A stretch of DNA of 64,000 nt from Neoarius graeffei (GCF_027579695.1 NC_083571.1:92986686-93050685), one strand, 5' to 3'. Positions 10,580 to 21,925 are shown, counted from the stretch's first letter. Translations and numbers: made by a program. The notes: generated by a model from the sequence alone, not told the origin.

Positions 10580-11658
10580 GCCAGGTTTTGGAAGTATGGT
10601 AATTATTGCTTCATCCCAAGAGGGTGGGATTTTATTTTCCTTCAGGGCCCAGTTAAAAGATGCCAGAAGCAGTGGTGCCAATTCGTCTTTAAATACCTTA
10701 TACCACTCAGCAGGATAGCCGTCACTGCCCGGGCTCTTTTTATTTTTTAGCTTATTAATTGTATCCAGCACTTCCTCCATTGTAATTTCAGCCGTCAGTA
10801 TTTCGTTCTGTTCAAGGCCAATTGAGGGTAGGTCCAGGGAACTCAAGACCACCTCCATCTCTTCCTCACTTGCTGATGTTGGTTGTGCATATAATTCACT
10901 ATAATATCGCTGAAAGACCTTCTCTATAGCCTCTGGTGAACTTACTTGCATCTGAGTGTTGGGATTTCTTATTTTGTATATATTATTAATTGTTTGCTGT
11001 TTTCTTATGCGCTTTGCCAATAATTTTGTAGCTCGTGGTCCGGTTTCATAGTAACTCTGTTTCAAATACTGTTGCTTTTTCTCGACCTCGTCCATTAACA
11101 CGTCATTTATTTTAGCCTTTAAGTTCTTGATTTCTTGGTATATATTTTGTTTTTTGAAAGTCTATTTCTAATTCCCTTAATTTCTTCGTGCTCTTTTTGT
11201 ATGTTTCTGTTCTAGTCTTTTTGATTAGTGCAGCTTCCGCTATTAATTTCCCCCTAATGACAGCTTTCATGGCATCCCAGAGTACTGTTGGGTCCACTTC
11301 ACCATTATTTTCCTCAACATATGTTTTGATTTCTCCTTTAATCCTTTCCTGTCTCTGTTTATTATTCAGCAAACCTGTGTTCAGTCTCCATACTGTTTGC
11401 TGTTTTCTTTTATTTAAACCAATTTTTAAATAAAGTGGATTGTGGTCCGACACAGCTGCCCCTCCGATACTGCATTCCTCCACTAGATGACAGTCCCCAA
11501 CACTCATAAAAAAGTAGTCTATCCTCGAATGCACATTATGGGTAGCCGAGTAGTGTGTATATTCTCTCCCTAGTGGATGTAAGATTCTCCACACATCGAT
11601 CAGGCCCATCTCCTCCAGTGACATATTAACAAATTTTGATATTCGCTTTTTGCTTCTT
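10576..11658 (-). pseudogene. L1 ORF2, endonuclease C-half and RT start
   Basis: Continues the endonuclease with KRISKFVNMSLEEMGLIDVW, the RIDYFF block and SDHNPLYLKIG with the catalytic His. A charged linker follows. A frame break near 11105 leads into the start of the reverse transcriptase: [17 protein letters not shown] and [12 protein letters not shown]. The polymerase core, including the FADD box, is absent because the copy ends at about 10576. Confidence 0.85.
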
Positions 11659-11662
11659 TTAA

Positions 11663-12571
11663 AGCAATAGTTTGGGATTTTTGACATGAATCTGTATGGC
11701 ATCCCCGTCAACAGTGTCGTGCAAATACACTGACTTACCCCCGACAACATCCTGTGAGTCCAGTTCTTGTCTAGTTTTGGTCTAGACGAAAGTAGTCCGG
11801 CAAGTTTGTTGGGGTCACGAAAGTAAAACGTTTTTCTTCTCAAAACAGTATGTGTTCAAAAGAGTGATATATTTGCATCACAAAACTGTTGCCAAATAAA
11901 AAGTCAGACCTCGCAATTATTTGGCGCTATATTTTGTCTCCCTTGGTATCACTGCGCGCTGTCATGTTGACATCTGCGCAGGAATCAACACCTTTCCCAT
12001 TGTTTGGCAGTGATTAGGAGTTCAGATCAGCGGCGCTAACAAGCTGCGGCTCCAGCTTCACCTTCTTCCACTTCTCTGTCCACCCTTTCTCTCTCTGCCT
12101 GTTCTAACTCCATCTGGCGAATTTCTTCATCTGTATATTCGGGTTCATAAAGATATCCCTTTGGCTGTGAGATGAAGTCAATGTTTTCAACGTCGCTGTC
12201 GTAGTCAGACATGTTGTCGCTAACTTTGCTAGCAGTAAACAATGAATGAAACAGCCGTGGCTGTCACCTGGCGGCAGCGCGCAGTGATAAGAAGGGAGAG
12301 AAAATAGTGCCAAGCGATTTCGAGGTCTGACTTTTTATTTAGCAACGGTTTTGTGATGCAAATATATCACTCTTTTGAACACATACTGTTTTGAGACGAA
12401 AAACGTTTTACTTTCGTGACCCCAACAAACTTGCCGGACTACTTTCGTCTGGACCAAAACTGGACAAGAACTGGACTCACAGGATGCTGTCAGGGGTAAG
12501 TCAGTGTGTTTGCACGACACTGTTGATGGGGATGCCATACAGATTCATGTCAAAAATCCCGAACTATCCCT
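11663..12571. mobile_element. TTAA-target (Kolobok-like) element in L1
   Basis: Long inverted repeats of about 240 bp, well preserved at both ends (GGGATTTTTGACATGAATC at 11684 inverted at 12540). TTAA at 11659-11662 and 12572-12575. The right end is AGGGATAGTTCGGG on the other strand. It contains a 68-codon minus-strand open frame (12242-12036) rich in acidic residues (GYLYEPEYTDEEIRQMELEQ), probably a remnant of a transposon-encoded protein. Confidence 0.75.
12036..12242 (-). pseudogene. Small acidic ORF in TTAA element
   Basis: Sixty-eight codons, MFTASKVSDNMSDYDSDVEN onward, highly acidic and coiled-coil-like. I recall similar acidic N-termini in fish transposon-derived proteins but cannot name the family. 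It is probably a leftover first exon, since the element has no other coding capacity. Confidence 0.35.
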
Positions 12572-12575
12572 TTAA

Positions 12576-13279
12576 GGTGGGGTTTACATTAGACCGTATC
12601 AGCGGATCATCAGATTAACGTTTTTAAAACGATTAGCGTGCACACAGCAACGCCAATACACGATTCGCGTGCACACAGCAACGCCAATACACGGATACGC
12701 TCGGCTCCGCAGGCATCCTGCGCTCCAAATCACTCCGCCCTGACCAGCGAGTGCCCTCTGGAGGGTGCGCACTCCGGCTCTGCGCAGCTCACAGAGCGCG
12801 CGAGTGGAGTGCACGAGCAGTGATTCGGGACTGAGCCGCTGTGTGTGTGATCTCAGTGCATGTTGGGTATGCGCGTCACTTACCACTTGCAAGTGGAAGG
12901 ATGGCAAGCCTAAAGACAATCATAACTACACAATGGGCAGTATTTGCATCAGTATTTGCAGTATTTTCATACTTTTATACTCTTTAATGAAAGGTGATAC
13001 AAGGCGGAAGTCCGCGCCGTTTTTCAGCAGTCGCGTCATATGACCAATGCCAGCGAATCAGGAAGGTGAATATCACAGTGACGTTGTCCAATGACGACGC
13101 CAGCTAGAGCTCAGCACAGCGTATCCACATATTCTCAATGTTTACACAGCACCGGACCAGACACGATCTGGATTGAATACGTGGACCCTGGCGGATTCCC
13201 GTTTCCCGGCGTTTTAATGTAAACGGACAGTGCAGCCGCGAAGAAAACGAGACAGATACGGTCTAATGTAAACTTGGCC
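12576..13279. mobile_element. Harbinger-like MITE, copy 1
   Basis: Ends GGTGGGGTTTACATTAGACC and GGTCTAATGTAAACTTGGCC, flanked by TAA at 12573-12575 and 13280-13282. A three-base TWA target is typical of PIF/Harbinger. It inserted into the TTAA duplication of the 11663-12571 element. Another copy lies at 46076-46652. It has no coding capacity. Confidence 0.75.
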
Positions 13280-13282
13280 TAA

Positions 13283-13751
13283 GACTTGTTGTATCGTTTT
13301 TATGGCATAATGCTACATTTATGTCACCCCCACAGATTATAATACCTTTTGATTCCACAGCGATGGTATCGAATAGATACTTAAAAAAAGGCTTATCGCT
13401 TCCTGGAGGTGCATACACATTAATCAATGTTATTGGTTCATTCATTAGCTTTCCCCTTACAATAACAAATCTCCCCTCTTTATCTTTGTATTCTCTTTCA
13501 CATTCCAGTTGGATTGAGTTCGCCAGCAGTATTATCACCCCTCTTTTACGCCCTTGCCTGTATGTACTGTAATATAGGGTTTTGTAGCCAAATGTTCTGA
13601 GTTTTTCATGCTCTAACTGTGATAAATGGGTCTCTTGCAAGAACACAATTTCTGGCTTTTCCTTTCTTAGTTTTGTTATAACCCTCCCTCTTTTTGCTGG
13701 CGTACTCAAACCGTTTACATTCATCGACATTATCTTGATGTTGTTAGTCAT
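13283..13751 (-). pseudogene. L1 ORF2 endonuclease, N-terminal half
   Basis: Starts MTNNIKIMSMNVNGLSTPAK and contains FLQETHLS with the catalytic Glu, then IIICGGDINVAL with the Asp and Asn positions. It breaks at CHKNDTTSL exactly at the TAA duplication of the Harbinger-like element. Removing both nested elements continues the frame into KRSKKRISKFVNM at 11658. Confidence 0.85.
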
Positions 13752-14090
13752 ATTACAGTCTCAGTTGTATTCTCAAGTGTACCCCAACAAATATGAACTA
13801 GGTAACTATGTACATATAACGCAACAAAAATAAAACCCCAAAACAAAGAGGGTTTCAACCTGCGGGGTGGTTTTCTCTTTATCCCAGTGCCCCTGTTACT
13901 GGGTGGAGAGGAAGTCCTCTGGTTAGAGGGCCTCTCCCTAGACTTAGTACCACTATGGCTATTTAGTCTAGACATGTCCAACTCCATTCACATAGTCAAC
14001 CCCCCGCCCCCCATCGGACATCGTTGTAAAGGCTATTCCAAGCGATTTTAAGTGTTATCATTGATTTCACTATTGCAAATGAAATAAGTT

Positions 14091-15196
14091 TCACATTCTC
14101 TTAAATTCTTGTAACCTCTCCTTAAAGCGTTGTGTTGCCTTTTGTCGCGTCCTCCTGTCACCAGCTCGTTGCCATCCCGCTGTATCCACTTCACCTCGGT
14201 CCCGAGTTCTGCCCCGCTCCGGAGCCGATGCACCGCTGCTCTCCCCTGCAGCCATCGGGTCCCTCTCCTCGTCTGGTTCTTCTACCGTGTAACCCTTTAC
14301 CCTCATCGCTCGCGCTGCCTCTTTAGCATCTTCGTATGTTTTCACGCCATCATCCCAGAATATTCTCATTTTTGCGAGCGGAGTTTGAAATCTGATTCCT
14401 TCTTGTTTCAGTCTTTTTTTGAGGTTCGCATAAGTTTTCCGTTTCTGCACAACTTCAGTCGCGTAATCATGGTCAAAGAAAACTTTTTTGTTTCCTATAA
14501 TTATTGCTTTCTTTTCTTTGCCCCATACCTTTTGCAGGATCATTTCCTTAGTCTCGAATTGCAAGAAATTGACGACAATAGACCGGGGCGTCGCATCTGG
14601 GCCAGTTTTTTCGTGAGGGCTCGGTGGCAGCGTTGGATGTGGAGCTCCGTTCTTTCTGGTAGACCGAGTTCAGTGATTAGCAGGTGCTCCACATATTTGT
14701 TTACCGATTCAAAGTCTCTTTCTGAGTCTTCCGGTACTCCATAAATACATAGATTGTTCCTCCGTGATCTGCCTTCTAAATTGGTTAACTTCTCTTGTAG
14801 ATGGTGTGTCTGTTGGGACATCTCCCTCATAAGAGCACACGAGTCCGCCTGCCACTCTTCAAGTTCAGCGATACGGGCCTGCGCATCTTCAATGCTAGCG
14901 CCCTGTGTTTGTAGTTCCTGTCGGTTTTCAGAGTGCTTGCGGTCCATTTCTTCCCATATGGTTCTGATCTCATTCTTTATCTTGCTTTTGAACGTGGTTA
15001 GGTCTTTGTGAAACTCACTTTTTAGCTCCTTTGTTTCTTTTTTGATGTCTGCGAGCCCATCTTTTAGCTCCTCTGTGAGATTCGCCATTTTAATGTCCTC
15101 GGGGTAGTCCGCTTTGGCTTCTTTAGGGGTTGTTTCACGTTTCTTCTCCTTGTGATTTTTACTCTTGCAACTTCTTGTTGAGATTCCTTTACTCAT
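14091..15196 (-). pseudogene. L1 ORF1 (RNA-binding protein), frameshifted
   Basis: About 365 residues in two overlapping frames (15196-14540 and 14564-14091). The N-terminal part is a charged coiled coil (KETKELKSEFHKDLTTFKSK and following heptads). Next come EGRSRRNNLCIYGVPEDSER, the start of the RRM-like domain, and a C-terminal domain with FETKEMILQKVWGKEK. This matches the L1 ORF1 chaperone layout. One frameshift near 14550-14580 would block translation. Confidence 0.8.
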
Positions 15197-15298
15197 AGTT
15201 TGCCTTTAGGCCATCAAGTTGTATATTTGTCTTTTTCTTTCCAACTGGGGGGAGCTGGCTAACCATGCGACCACTCATGCCACCATCTTCTCTCCCGT

Positions 15299-16256
15299 TG
15301 CTCAACTGTCTTAGGTCTTTTTTTTGTCGTATCTTCCGTTTTATGATGCGCCAAATGTTTTCTATGGGTGAAAGATCTGGACTGCAGGCTGGCCAGTTCT
15401 TTGTTTCAAGAACCCGGACCCTTCTTCTACGCAGCCATGATGCTGTAATTGATGCAGTGTGTGGTTTGGCATTGTCATGTTGGAAAATGCAAGGTCTTCC
15501 CTGAAAGAGACGTCGTCTGGATGGGAGCATATGTTGCTCTAGAACCTGGATATACCTTTCAGCATTGATGGCGTCTTTCCAGATGTGTAAGCTGCCCATG
15601 CCACATGCACTAATGCAACCCCATACCATCAGAGATGCAGGCTTCTGAACTGAGTGCTGATAACAACTTGGGTCGTCCTTCTCCTCTTTAGTCCGAATGA
15701 CACAGCGTCCCTGATTTCCATAAAGAACTTCAAATTTTGATTCGTCTGACCACAGAACAGTTTTCCACTTTGCCACTGTCCATTTTAAATGAGCCTTGGC
15801 CCAGAGAAGACGTCTGCGCTTCTGGATCATATTTAGATACAGCTTCTTCTTTGAACTATAGAGTTTTAGCTGGTAACAGCGGATGGCACGGTGAATTGTG
15901 TTCACAGATAATGTTCTCTGGAAATATTCCTGAGCCCATTTTGTGATTTCCAATACAGAAGCATGCCTGTATGTGATGCAGTGCCGTCTAAGGGCCCGAA
16001 GATCACGGGCACCCAGTATGGTTTTCCGGCCTTGACCCTTACGCACAGAGATTCTTCCAGATTCACTGAATCTTTTGATGATATTATGCACTGTAGATGA
16101 TATGTTCAAACTCTTTGCAATTTTACACTGTCGAACTCCTTTCTGATATTGCTCCACTATTTGTCGGCACAGAATTAGGGGGATTGGTGATCCTCTTCCC
16201 ATCTTTACTTCTGAGAGCCGCTGCCACTCCAAGATGCTCTTTTTATACCCAGTCAT
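15299..16256 (-). pseudogene. Tc1 transposase, C-terminus lost
   Basis: Transposase of the DDE family, about 320 residues from the first Met, read from 16256 leftwards; the usual start is probably the later [10 protein letters not shown]. It has an N-terminal helix-turn-helix region ([20 protein letters not shown]), then WSDESKF with the first catalytic Asp, [10 protein letters not shown] with the second, and [11 protein letters not shown] with the Glu. A run of eight T at 15318-15325 on the plus strand appears one base too long and shifts the frame after KRKIRQKK. The L1 insertion then removes the last residues. One long open frame suggests a fairly young copy. Confidence 0.85.
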
Positions 16257-16568
16257 GTTAATGACCTATTGCCAATTGACCTAATGAGTTGCAATTTGGT
16301 CCTCCAGCTGTTCCTTTTTTGTACCTTTAACTTTTCCAGCCTCTTATTGCCCCTGTCCCAACTTTTTTGAGATGTGTTGCTGTCATGAAATTTCAAATGA
16401 GCCAATATTTGGCATGAAATTTCAAAATGTCTCACTTTCGATATTTGATATGTTGTCTATGTTCTATTGTGAATACAAGATCAGTTTTTGAGATTTGTAA
16501 ATGATTGCATTCCGTTTTTATTTACAATTTGTACTTTGTCCCAACTTTTTTGGAATCGGGGTTGTATT

Positions 16569-16928
16569 ATCTCTAGCCGCTTATCCTGTTCTACAGGGTC
16601 GCAGGCAAGCTGGAGCCTATCCCAGCTGACTATGGGCGAGAGGTGGGGTACACCCTGGACAAGTCACCAGATCATCGCAGGGCTGACACAGAGACACACA
16701 ACCATTCACACTCACATTCACACCTACGGTCAATTTAGAGCCACCAATTAGCCTAACCTGCATGTCTTTGGACTGTAGGGGAAACCGGAGAACCCAGATG
16801 AAACCCACGCAGACACGGGGAGAACATGCAAACTCCGCACAGAAAGGCCCTCGACGGCCGCTGGGCTCGAACCCAGAACCTTCTTGCTGTGAGGCGACAG
16901 TGCTAACCACTACACTAATGCGCCACCC
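16569..16928 (-). repeat. Mermaid-type SINE, tail A, split from its TSD by Tc1
   Basis: Head at the right end (GCGCCACCC complement of GGGTGGCGC), tail at the left. The TSD ATTTTGAACAT is present at 16929-16939 on the right. Its partner is at 7539-7549, beyond the Tc1 that landed in the SINE tail, where CCATC before the Tc1 is the remaining tail piece. Confidence 0.8.
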
Positions 16929-16939
16929 ATTTTGAACAT

Positions 16940-18372
16940 GAAGACAACAAATAATATTTGAATTATTTTCATTTGTAAGCTTTTTAAATGATTTTTAAAA
17001 AAATACAAGTATTGTGTGTATTATGGACCATTGCTCTGTCCTTGATCCCAGAATGAATTCAGAGCTCAGTCATTAGAAATAAACGTGTCTATTTTAAGAA
17101 GCATTTTAAATCATGCCAGACAGTGTCATCGATATGACGTCCGACGCACATACACACAGTCATGCTTCATATACTCTATTCAATTCTGTGATGGTGGAAA
17201 ACCAACACAGATGAAAGTGTTAAACACTTCTAATAGTTGTGCTACAGTCTTCTCCTTGACTGGGACATGGGTGTAAGTAATGGATGGATGACTGGAATTA
17301 AAATACCAAGCTATTATATTTTTCTGAGCCTCTCAATAAGGCCCTTTCTATACTTTTTCATGGTAGATAATGCAAATAGCCCTCTGTATTTAATCTTTTG
17401 TTTGTCTAATTTTTATTTGTTTTATTTGTTATCTGTATGACATTTTCTTGCTACTGTAACACGTGAATTTCTTCGATGTGGGATGAATAAAGTGAATGTA
17501 ATGTAATCTAATCTATCTATATTTCCAAAGTGTTTCCTGATTTGACATGAAGTGTTATGCAAGATGGTCACACCCTCTGTTCTGCCCAATAGGACAGCCA
17601 GAGCCAAGAGTGAGAGTTTTCTGCCACTCGAGACTTCTATGACACAGAAGCTGGGCATGCAGTGAGATAACTGGTTCAGTCTCATGATTCGTCTGAGTGG
17701 GAAATGTTAAAACACTCTGTGGTGCAGCTGTTGTTTTTTTTTTTTTTAAATCATGGTGAACTGTTGCTATGGCAACCCAAAGTGACCATCCTCCACCGTC
17801 GTATAAAGATGTTCTTTTAGATGAGCTTAATTTCAGTACATGTTCAGTATCTGATTGCAAAACCTTTCCTTAACGGTTCATTCGCAAAGACTGCAAACAG
17901 TATCTATTTCCTGGAAATGGATAAAATGCTGACTGCTGATGGTGACCTTTTGGTGACCTTCATCTGACACAGCGGTTTTGCTGCAGGGGATGTTCCGAAC
18001 TAATGAAATACAAAAACACCCAGATTTTCATATGTAATGTTGCAAGGTGTGATGACTGTAAAACTCTTATTTAATGAAAATGTATCCATATAAAAGGAAC
18101 ATTACTACATCCTCAACTTCTATCATTTAACATTCAAATGCATGTTATTTTGTGACATTGTTTTTTTTCTTACAGGCTCAGCGACTGTATTTTATATTTG
18201 TATAGTCATAAATAAACCCTTTGTTCTTGACTGATTAAGATTTTATCAACACAAGGCAAATAAAACTTATCATTCCGTAGTTCTCTCTCAAGCCTACTGT
18301 AACAGGTATAGGACTCAACTTTCCAGCTAAAATATCTGTAGTACAGATTTAGATACAAAACTTATCACATCA
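16940..18372. other. No feature identified
   Basis: Spacer without a supported gene. Short open frames here lack conserved motifs, codon bias or splice context. It contains a T-run near 17737 and a weak ATGTAATGTAATCTAATC simple repeat near 17495. Confidence 0.5.
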
Positions 18373-18752
18373 GGGCGGCACGGTGGTGTAGTGGTTAGTG
18401 CTGTCGCCTCACAGCAAGAAGGTCCTAGGTTTGAGCCCCGTGGCCGGCGAGGGCCTTTCTGTGCGGAGTTTGCATGTTCTCCCCGTGTCCGCGTGGGTTT
18501 CCTCCGGGTGCTCTGGTTTCCCCCACAGTCCAAAGACATGCAGGTTAGGTTAACTGGTGACTCTAAATTGACCGTAGGTGTGAATGTGAGTGTGAATGGT
18601 TGTCTGTGTCTATGTGTCAGCCCTGTGATGACCTGGCGACTTGTCCAGGGTGTACCCCGCCTCTCGCCCGTAGTCAGCTGGGATAGGCTCCAGCTTGCCT
18701 GCGACCCTGTAGAACAGGATAAAGCAGCTAGAGATAATGAAATGAGATGAGA
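18373..18752 (+). repeat. Mermaid-type SINE, tail A, full length
   Basis: Complete head (GTGTAGTGGTTAGTGCTG) and tail A ending GATAATGAAATGAGATGAG. Very close to the copy at 71-446, so recently active. No clean TSD was found. Confidence 0.85.
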
Positions 18753-18865
18753 TACATGAACCGAAAACAAATATTGAATTATACACAAGTACACACCTTA
18801 AGACAGAAGTGTAGGATAAAATAAAAATTCAGCATGTTTGTGTTTTTGTAAAATACACATTATAA

Positions 18866-19206
18866 TACTGTCAGCTCACAGCAAGAAGGTTCTGGGTTCG
18901 AGCCCATTGGCTGACAGAGGCCTTTCAGTGTGGAGTTTGCATGTTCTCCACGTGTCTGCATGGGTTTCCTCCGGGTGCTCTGATTTCCCCTACAGTCCAA
19001 AGACATGCAAGTTAGGCTAATTGGTGACTCTAAATTGACCGTAGGTGTGAATGTGAATGGTTGTCTGTGTCTATGTGTCAGCCCTGCGATGATCTGGCGA
19101 CTTGTCCAGGGTGTACCCCGCCTTTCGCCCGTAGTCAGCTGGGATAGGCTCCAGCTTGCCCGCAACCCTGCACAGGATAAGCAGCTACGGATAATGGATG
19201 GATGGA
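18866..19206 (+). repeat. Mermaid-type SINE, tail A, 5' truncated
   Basis: Begins at CTGTCAGCTCACAGCAAG, so the A box is missing. The B box and tail A are present to GATAATGGATGGATGGATA. Confidence 0.85.
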
Positions 19207-19346
19207 TAGTACAGGCTCCAGTGGGATTCATAAATCACTTCAATACTACATATTTTTATTATTATTACTGTATCTGGCCCTGTACATGTTCCAATTTAAA
19301 TGATGACAAATTATTTTAGAGATTTAAAATCAGATATAAAGAGCAA

Positions 19347-19689
19347 GGGCGGCACGGTGGTGTAGTGGTTAGCACTGTCGCCTCACAGCAAGAAGGTCCT
19401 GGGTTCGAGCCCAGCGGCTGGTGAGGGCCTTTCTGTGCGGAGTTTGCATGTTCTCTCCGTGTCTGTGTGGGTGTGCTCCGGGTTTCCCCCATAGTCCAAA
19501 GACATGCAGTTTAGGCTAACTGGTGGCTGTGAGTGTGAATGGTTGTCTGTGTCTGTCAGCCCTGTGATGACCTGGCGACTTGTCCAGGGTGTACCCCGCC
19601 TCTCGCCCGTAGTCAGCTGGGATAGGCTCCAGCTTGCTCGCGACCCTGTAGGACAGGATAAGCGGCTATAGATAATGGATGGATGGATA
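19347..19689 (+). repeat. Mermaid-type SINE, tail A, full length
   Basis: Head to tail A with a near-identical flank: ATATAAAGAGCA before (19334) and ATATAAAGAAAGCA after (19687). The middle is slightly shortened relative to the reference copy. Confidence 0.85.
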
Positions 19690-19700
19690 TAAAGAAAGCA

Positions 19701-20007
19701 CAACTTTATCCATCACACACTTGTGAAATTCCTCTCTGCATTTAACCCATCTGAAGCAGTGAACACACACGTGAGCAGTTGGGAGTTAGGTGCCTCACTC
19801 AAGGGCACCTCAGCCCAAGGCCGTCCCATATTAACCTAACCGCATGTCTTTGGACTGCGGGGAAAACCGGAGCACCCGGAGGAAACCCACGCAGACACGG
19901 GGAGAACATGCAAACTCCACACAGAAAGGCCCTTGCCAGCCACGGGGCTCGAACCTTCTTGCTGTGAGGCGACTGTGCTAACAACTTACATCACAGTGCC
20001 ACCCAAG
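19701..20007 (-). repeat. Mermaid-type SINE, tail B
   Basis: Minus-strand copy with the common head at the right end. Tail B (GCATTTAACCCATCTGAAGC, CTCAAGGGCACCTCAGCCC) is at the left. The B-box region is shortened. Confidence 0.75.
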
Positions 20008-20045
20008 CAAAACAAGGAAATTACTCTTCAATTATGTTTTAAAAT

Positions 20046-20625
20046 CTTCTTCTTTTGGCTGCTCCCGATTAGGGGTCGCCACAGCGGATCTTTCGTCTCC
20101 ATTGCTCCCTGTCTTCAGCATCCTTCTCTTCCACACCTGCCACTTTCATGTCCTCTCTCACCACATCCATGTATCTCCTCTTTGGCCTTCCTCGTTTTCG
20201 TGTGCCTGGCAGCTCCATCCTCAACATTCTCCTTCCCACATGCTCTGCATCTCTTCTCAGGATGTGTCCATACCATCTCAGTCTCATCTCTCTTAGCTTC
20301 ATTCCCAAGCTCTCCACATGTGCTGTCCCTGATGTGCTCGTTCCTTATCCTGTCCAACCTCCCATCGCAAACCTTAACATCCGCAACTCCACCACCTCCA
20401 ACTTTGCCTCCTGTCTCTTCGTTAAGGGTACGGTCTCCAATCCATACATCACAGCTGGTCTCACTACTGTCTTATACATCTTCCCGTTCACTTTTGCTGG
20501 GACTTTCCTATCACAAACGACTCCCGAAATCCTTCTCCAACTGCTCCACCCTGCCTGCACTCTCTTTCTCACCTCACTATCGCAGCCCCCATTTTCCTGC
20601 ACAGTTGACCACAATTATCTTTTAA
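20046..20625 (-). pseudogene. RTE-like LINE, 3' end of RT ORF
   Basis: Minus-strand 3' fragment. It reads [39 protein letters not shown], a frame break near 20345, then [14 protein letters not shown] and [13 protein letters not shown], ending in the GGTCGCC/GGGAGCAGCC 3' end. It matches the C-terminal part of the copy at 24957-25597 in the other orientation. The clade name is from memory. Confidence 0.75.
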
Positions 20626-20939
20626 AATCATAATCTATAAATCATTAAAACAAAACTCTGTTAATCGTCATTGCAAATAAACGGAAAATTCCACAGTTTA
20701 TACAATACAGGGGACTGTGAAGTAGGGAGCCCATGTTTGTTTGTTTTTTTAAATTAATTTACAACCACCATTATACCACCAAATATATATTATTTAAAGT
20801 TATATAGTTTAATCCAAACCTAAGTAACTAAAAAAAAACAAAAAGCAAATAGGCCTCTGTGCCTGCTTGTACCCGATATACTTTGTCTGAGGAAAGTTCA
20901 GGAATAAAAGCTCTATATCTTCAGCAAATAAACAAAATA
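20626..20939. other. No feature identified
   Basis: AT-rich spacer between an RTE fragment and a Tc1 MITE. Nothing recognisable. Confidence 0.5.
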
Positions 20940-21471
20940 CACTACCGTTCAAAAGTTTGGGGTCACCCGGACAATTGTGTGTTTTCCATGAAAAGTCACA
21001 CTTTTATTTCCCACCATAAGTTGTAAAATGAATAGAAAATATAGTCGAGACATTTTTCTGGCCATTTTGAGCATTTAATCGACCCCACAAAATAATGTGA
21101 TGCTCCAGAAACTCAATCTGCTCAAAGGAATGTCAGTTTTATAGCTTCTCTAAAGAGCTCAACTGTTTTCAGCTGTGCTAACATGATTGCACAAGGGTTT
21201 TCTAATCATCCATTAGCCTTCTGAGGCAATGAGCAAACACATTGTACCATTAGAACACTGGAGTGAGAGTTGCTGGAAATGGGCCTCTATACACCTATGG
21301 AGATATTGCACCAAAAACCAGACATTTGCAGCTAGAATAGTCATTTACCACATTAGCAATGTATAGAGTGGATTTCTGATTAGTTTAAAGTGATCTTCAT
21401 TGAAAAGAACAGTGCTTTTCTTTCAAAAATAAGGACATTTCAAAGTGACCCCAAACTTTTGAACGGTAGTA
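20940..21471. mobile_element. Tc1/mariner MITE, copy 1
   Basis: Inverted ends CACTACCGTTCAAAAGTTTG and the complement at 21449-21471, with TA on both sides. About 530 bp, non-coding. The second copy is at 46937-47464. Confidence 0.85.
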
Positions 21472-21590
21472 TATAATGTACACATCTGAATAATATTTAA
21501 GCCATAACCTGTATTCTTCTGAGAGAGTCTGTGGAATACAGAATCCCTTGATATAAAAGTACTACTTTACAATGTGACCATGAAATAGTT

Positions 21591-21900
21591 GGAAAGCTAA
21601 ATAATAAAATAAAAATAAAACCTTTCCGCCATCTAGTGTTGAAAACCGGGCGATAAAATAAAATGTCTAACATGCCTGTCTGAGTTATATAAAAACACTG
21701 AGTATTTTGTATGCAAGACATTTTAAAATAAGCCATAATTCATATCTTAAATAGTTTGTGTAGTTACATAAATGGGAAATAGAAAAACAAGCAAAATTTA
21801 ATGTTGCTTTTCCGATCAGGCACTTTCAGGACAGCTTCCTGGATTCAGCCCATGTGTTCTAGGACCCCAAGATGTCCATAGTTTAATTTCCATGCATTGT
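21591..21900 (+). pseudogene. Decapitated duplicate of pinx1 exon 1 and promoter
   Basis: Upstream copy of the duplication. It keeps the TATA-like motif and the ATGTCCAT start but lacks the rest of the coding exon and its splice donor. A transcript starting here could reach the downstream donor at 22226 only by carrying an extra five-codon upstream reading frame. Whether it is transcribed cannot be told from sequence. Confidence 0.75.
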
Positions 21901-21925
21901 TTATTTGTTTATTGTTTATTTATTT

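Larger units (their letters stand above)
10576..15295 (-). mobile_element. L1-clade LINE, 3' truncated, with nested insert
   Basis: Reads from 15295 leftwards: a 5'UTR of about 99 bp, ORF1 (15196-14091, one frameshift), a spacer, then ORF2 endonuclease (13751-13283, resuming 11658) and the start of the reverse transcriptase, cut off at about 10576. The endonuclease is split by two later elements (11663-13279). The 5' end abuts the Tc1 transposase at about 15296. Confidence 0.85.
7557..16564 (-). mobile_element. Tc1-like transposon broken into three pieces
   Basis: Both ends are present: CCCCAATTCCAAAAAAGTTG after TA at 7555-7556, and its inverted partner before TA at 16565-16566. Own sequence totals about 1.55 kb in three pieces: 7557-7653, 9647-9838 and about 15296-16564. 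The first gap is a long-TIR element; the second is L2 plus L1 sequence. The whole Tc1 lies in the tail of a minus-strand SINE. It encodes a nearly complete transposase. Confidence 0.85.

Noticed and set aside
9850..10602. Functional 250-residue host protein
   Set aside because: It is an L2 endonuclease fragment truncated before its last catalytic block, and its last residues are antisense L1.
15189..15298. C-terminal extension of the Tc1 transposase
   Set aside because: The last 45 or so residues of that open frame are a frameshifted end plus L1 5'UTR, not transposase.
20046..20625. Novel protein on the plus strand (230 residues)
   Set aside because: It is the antisense of an RTE reverse-transcriptase C-terminus that reads with clear motifs on the minus strand.
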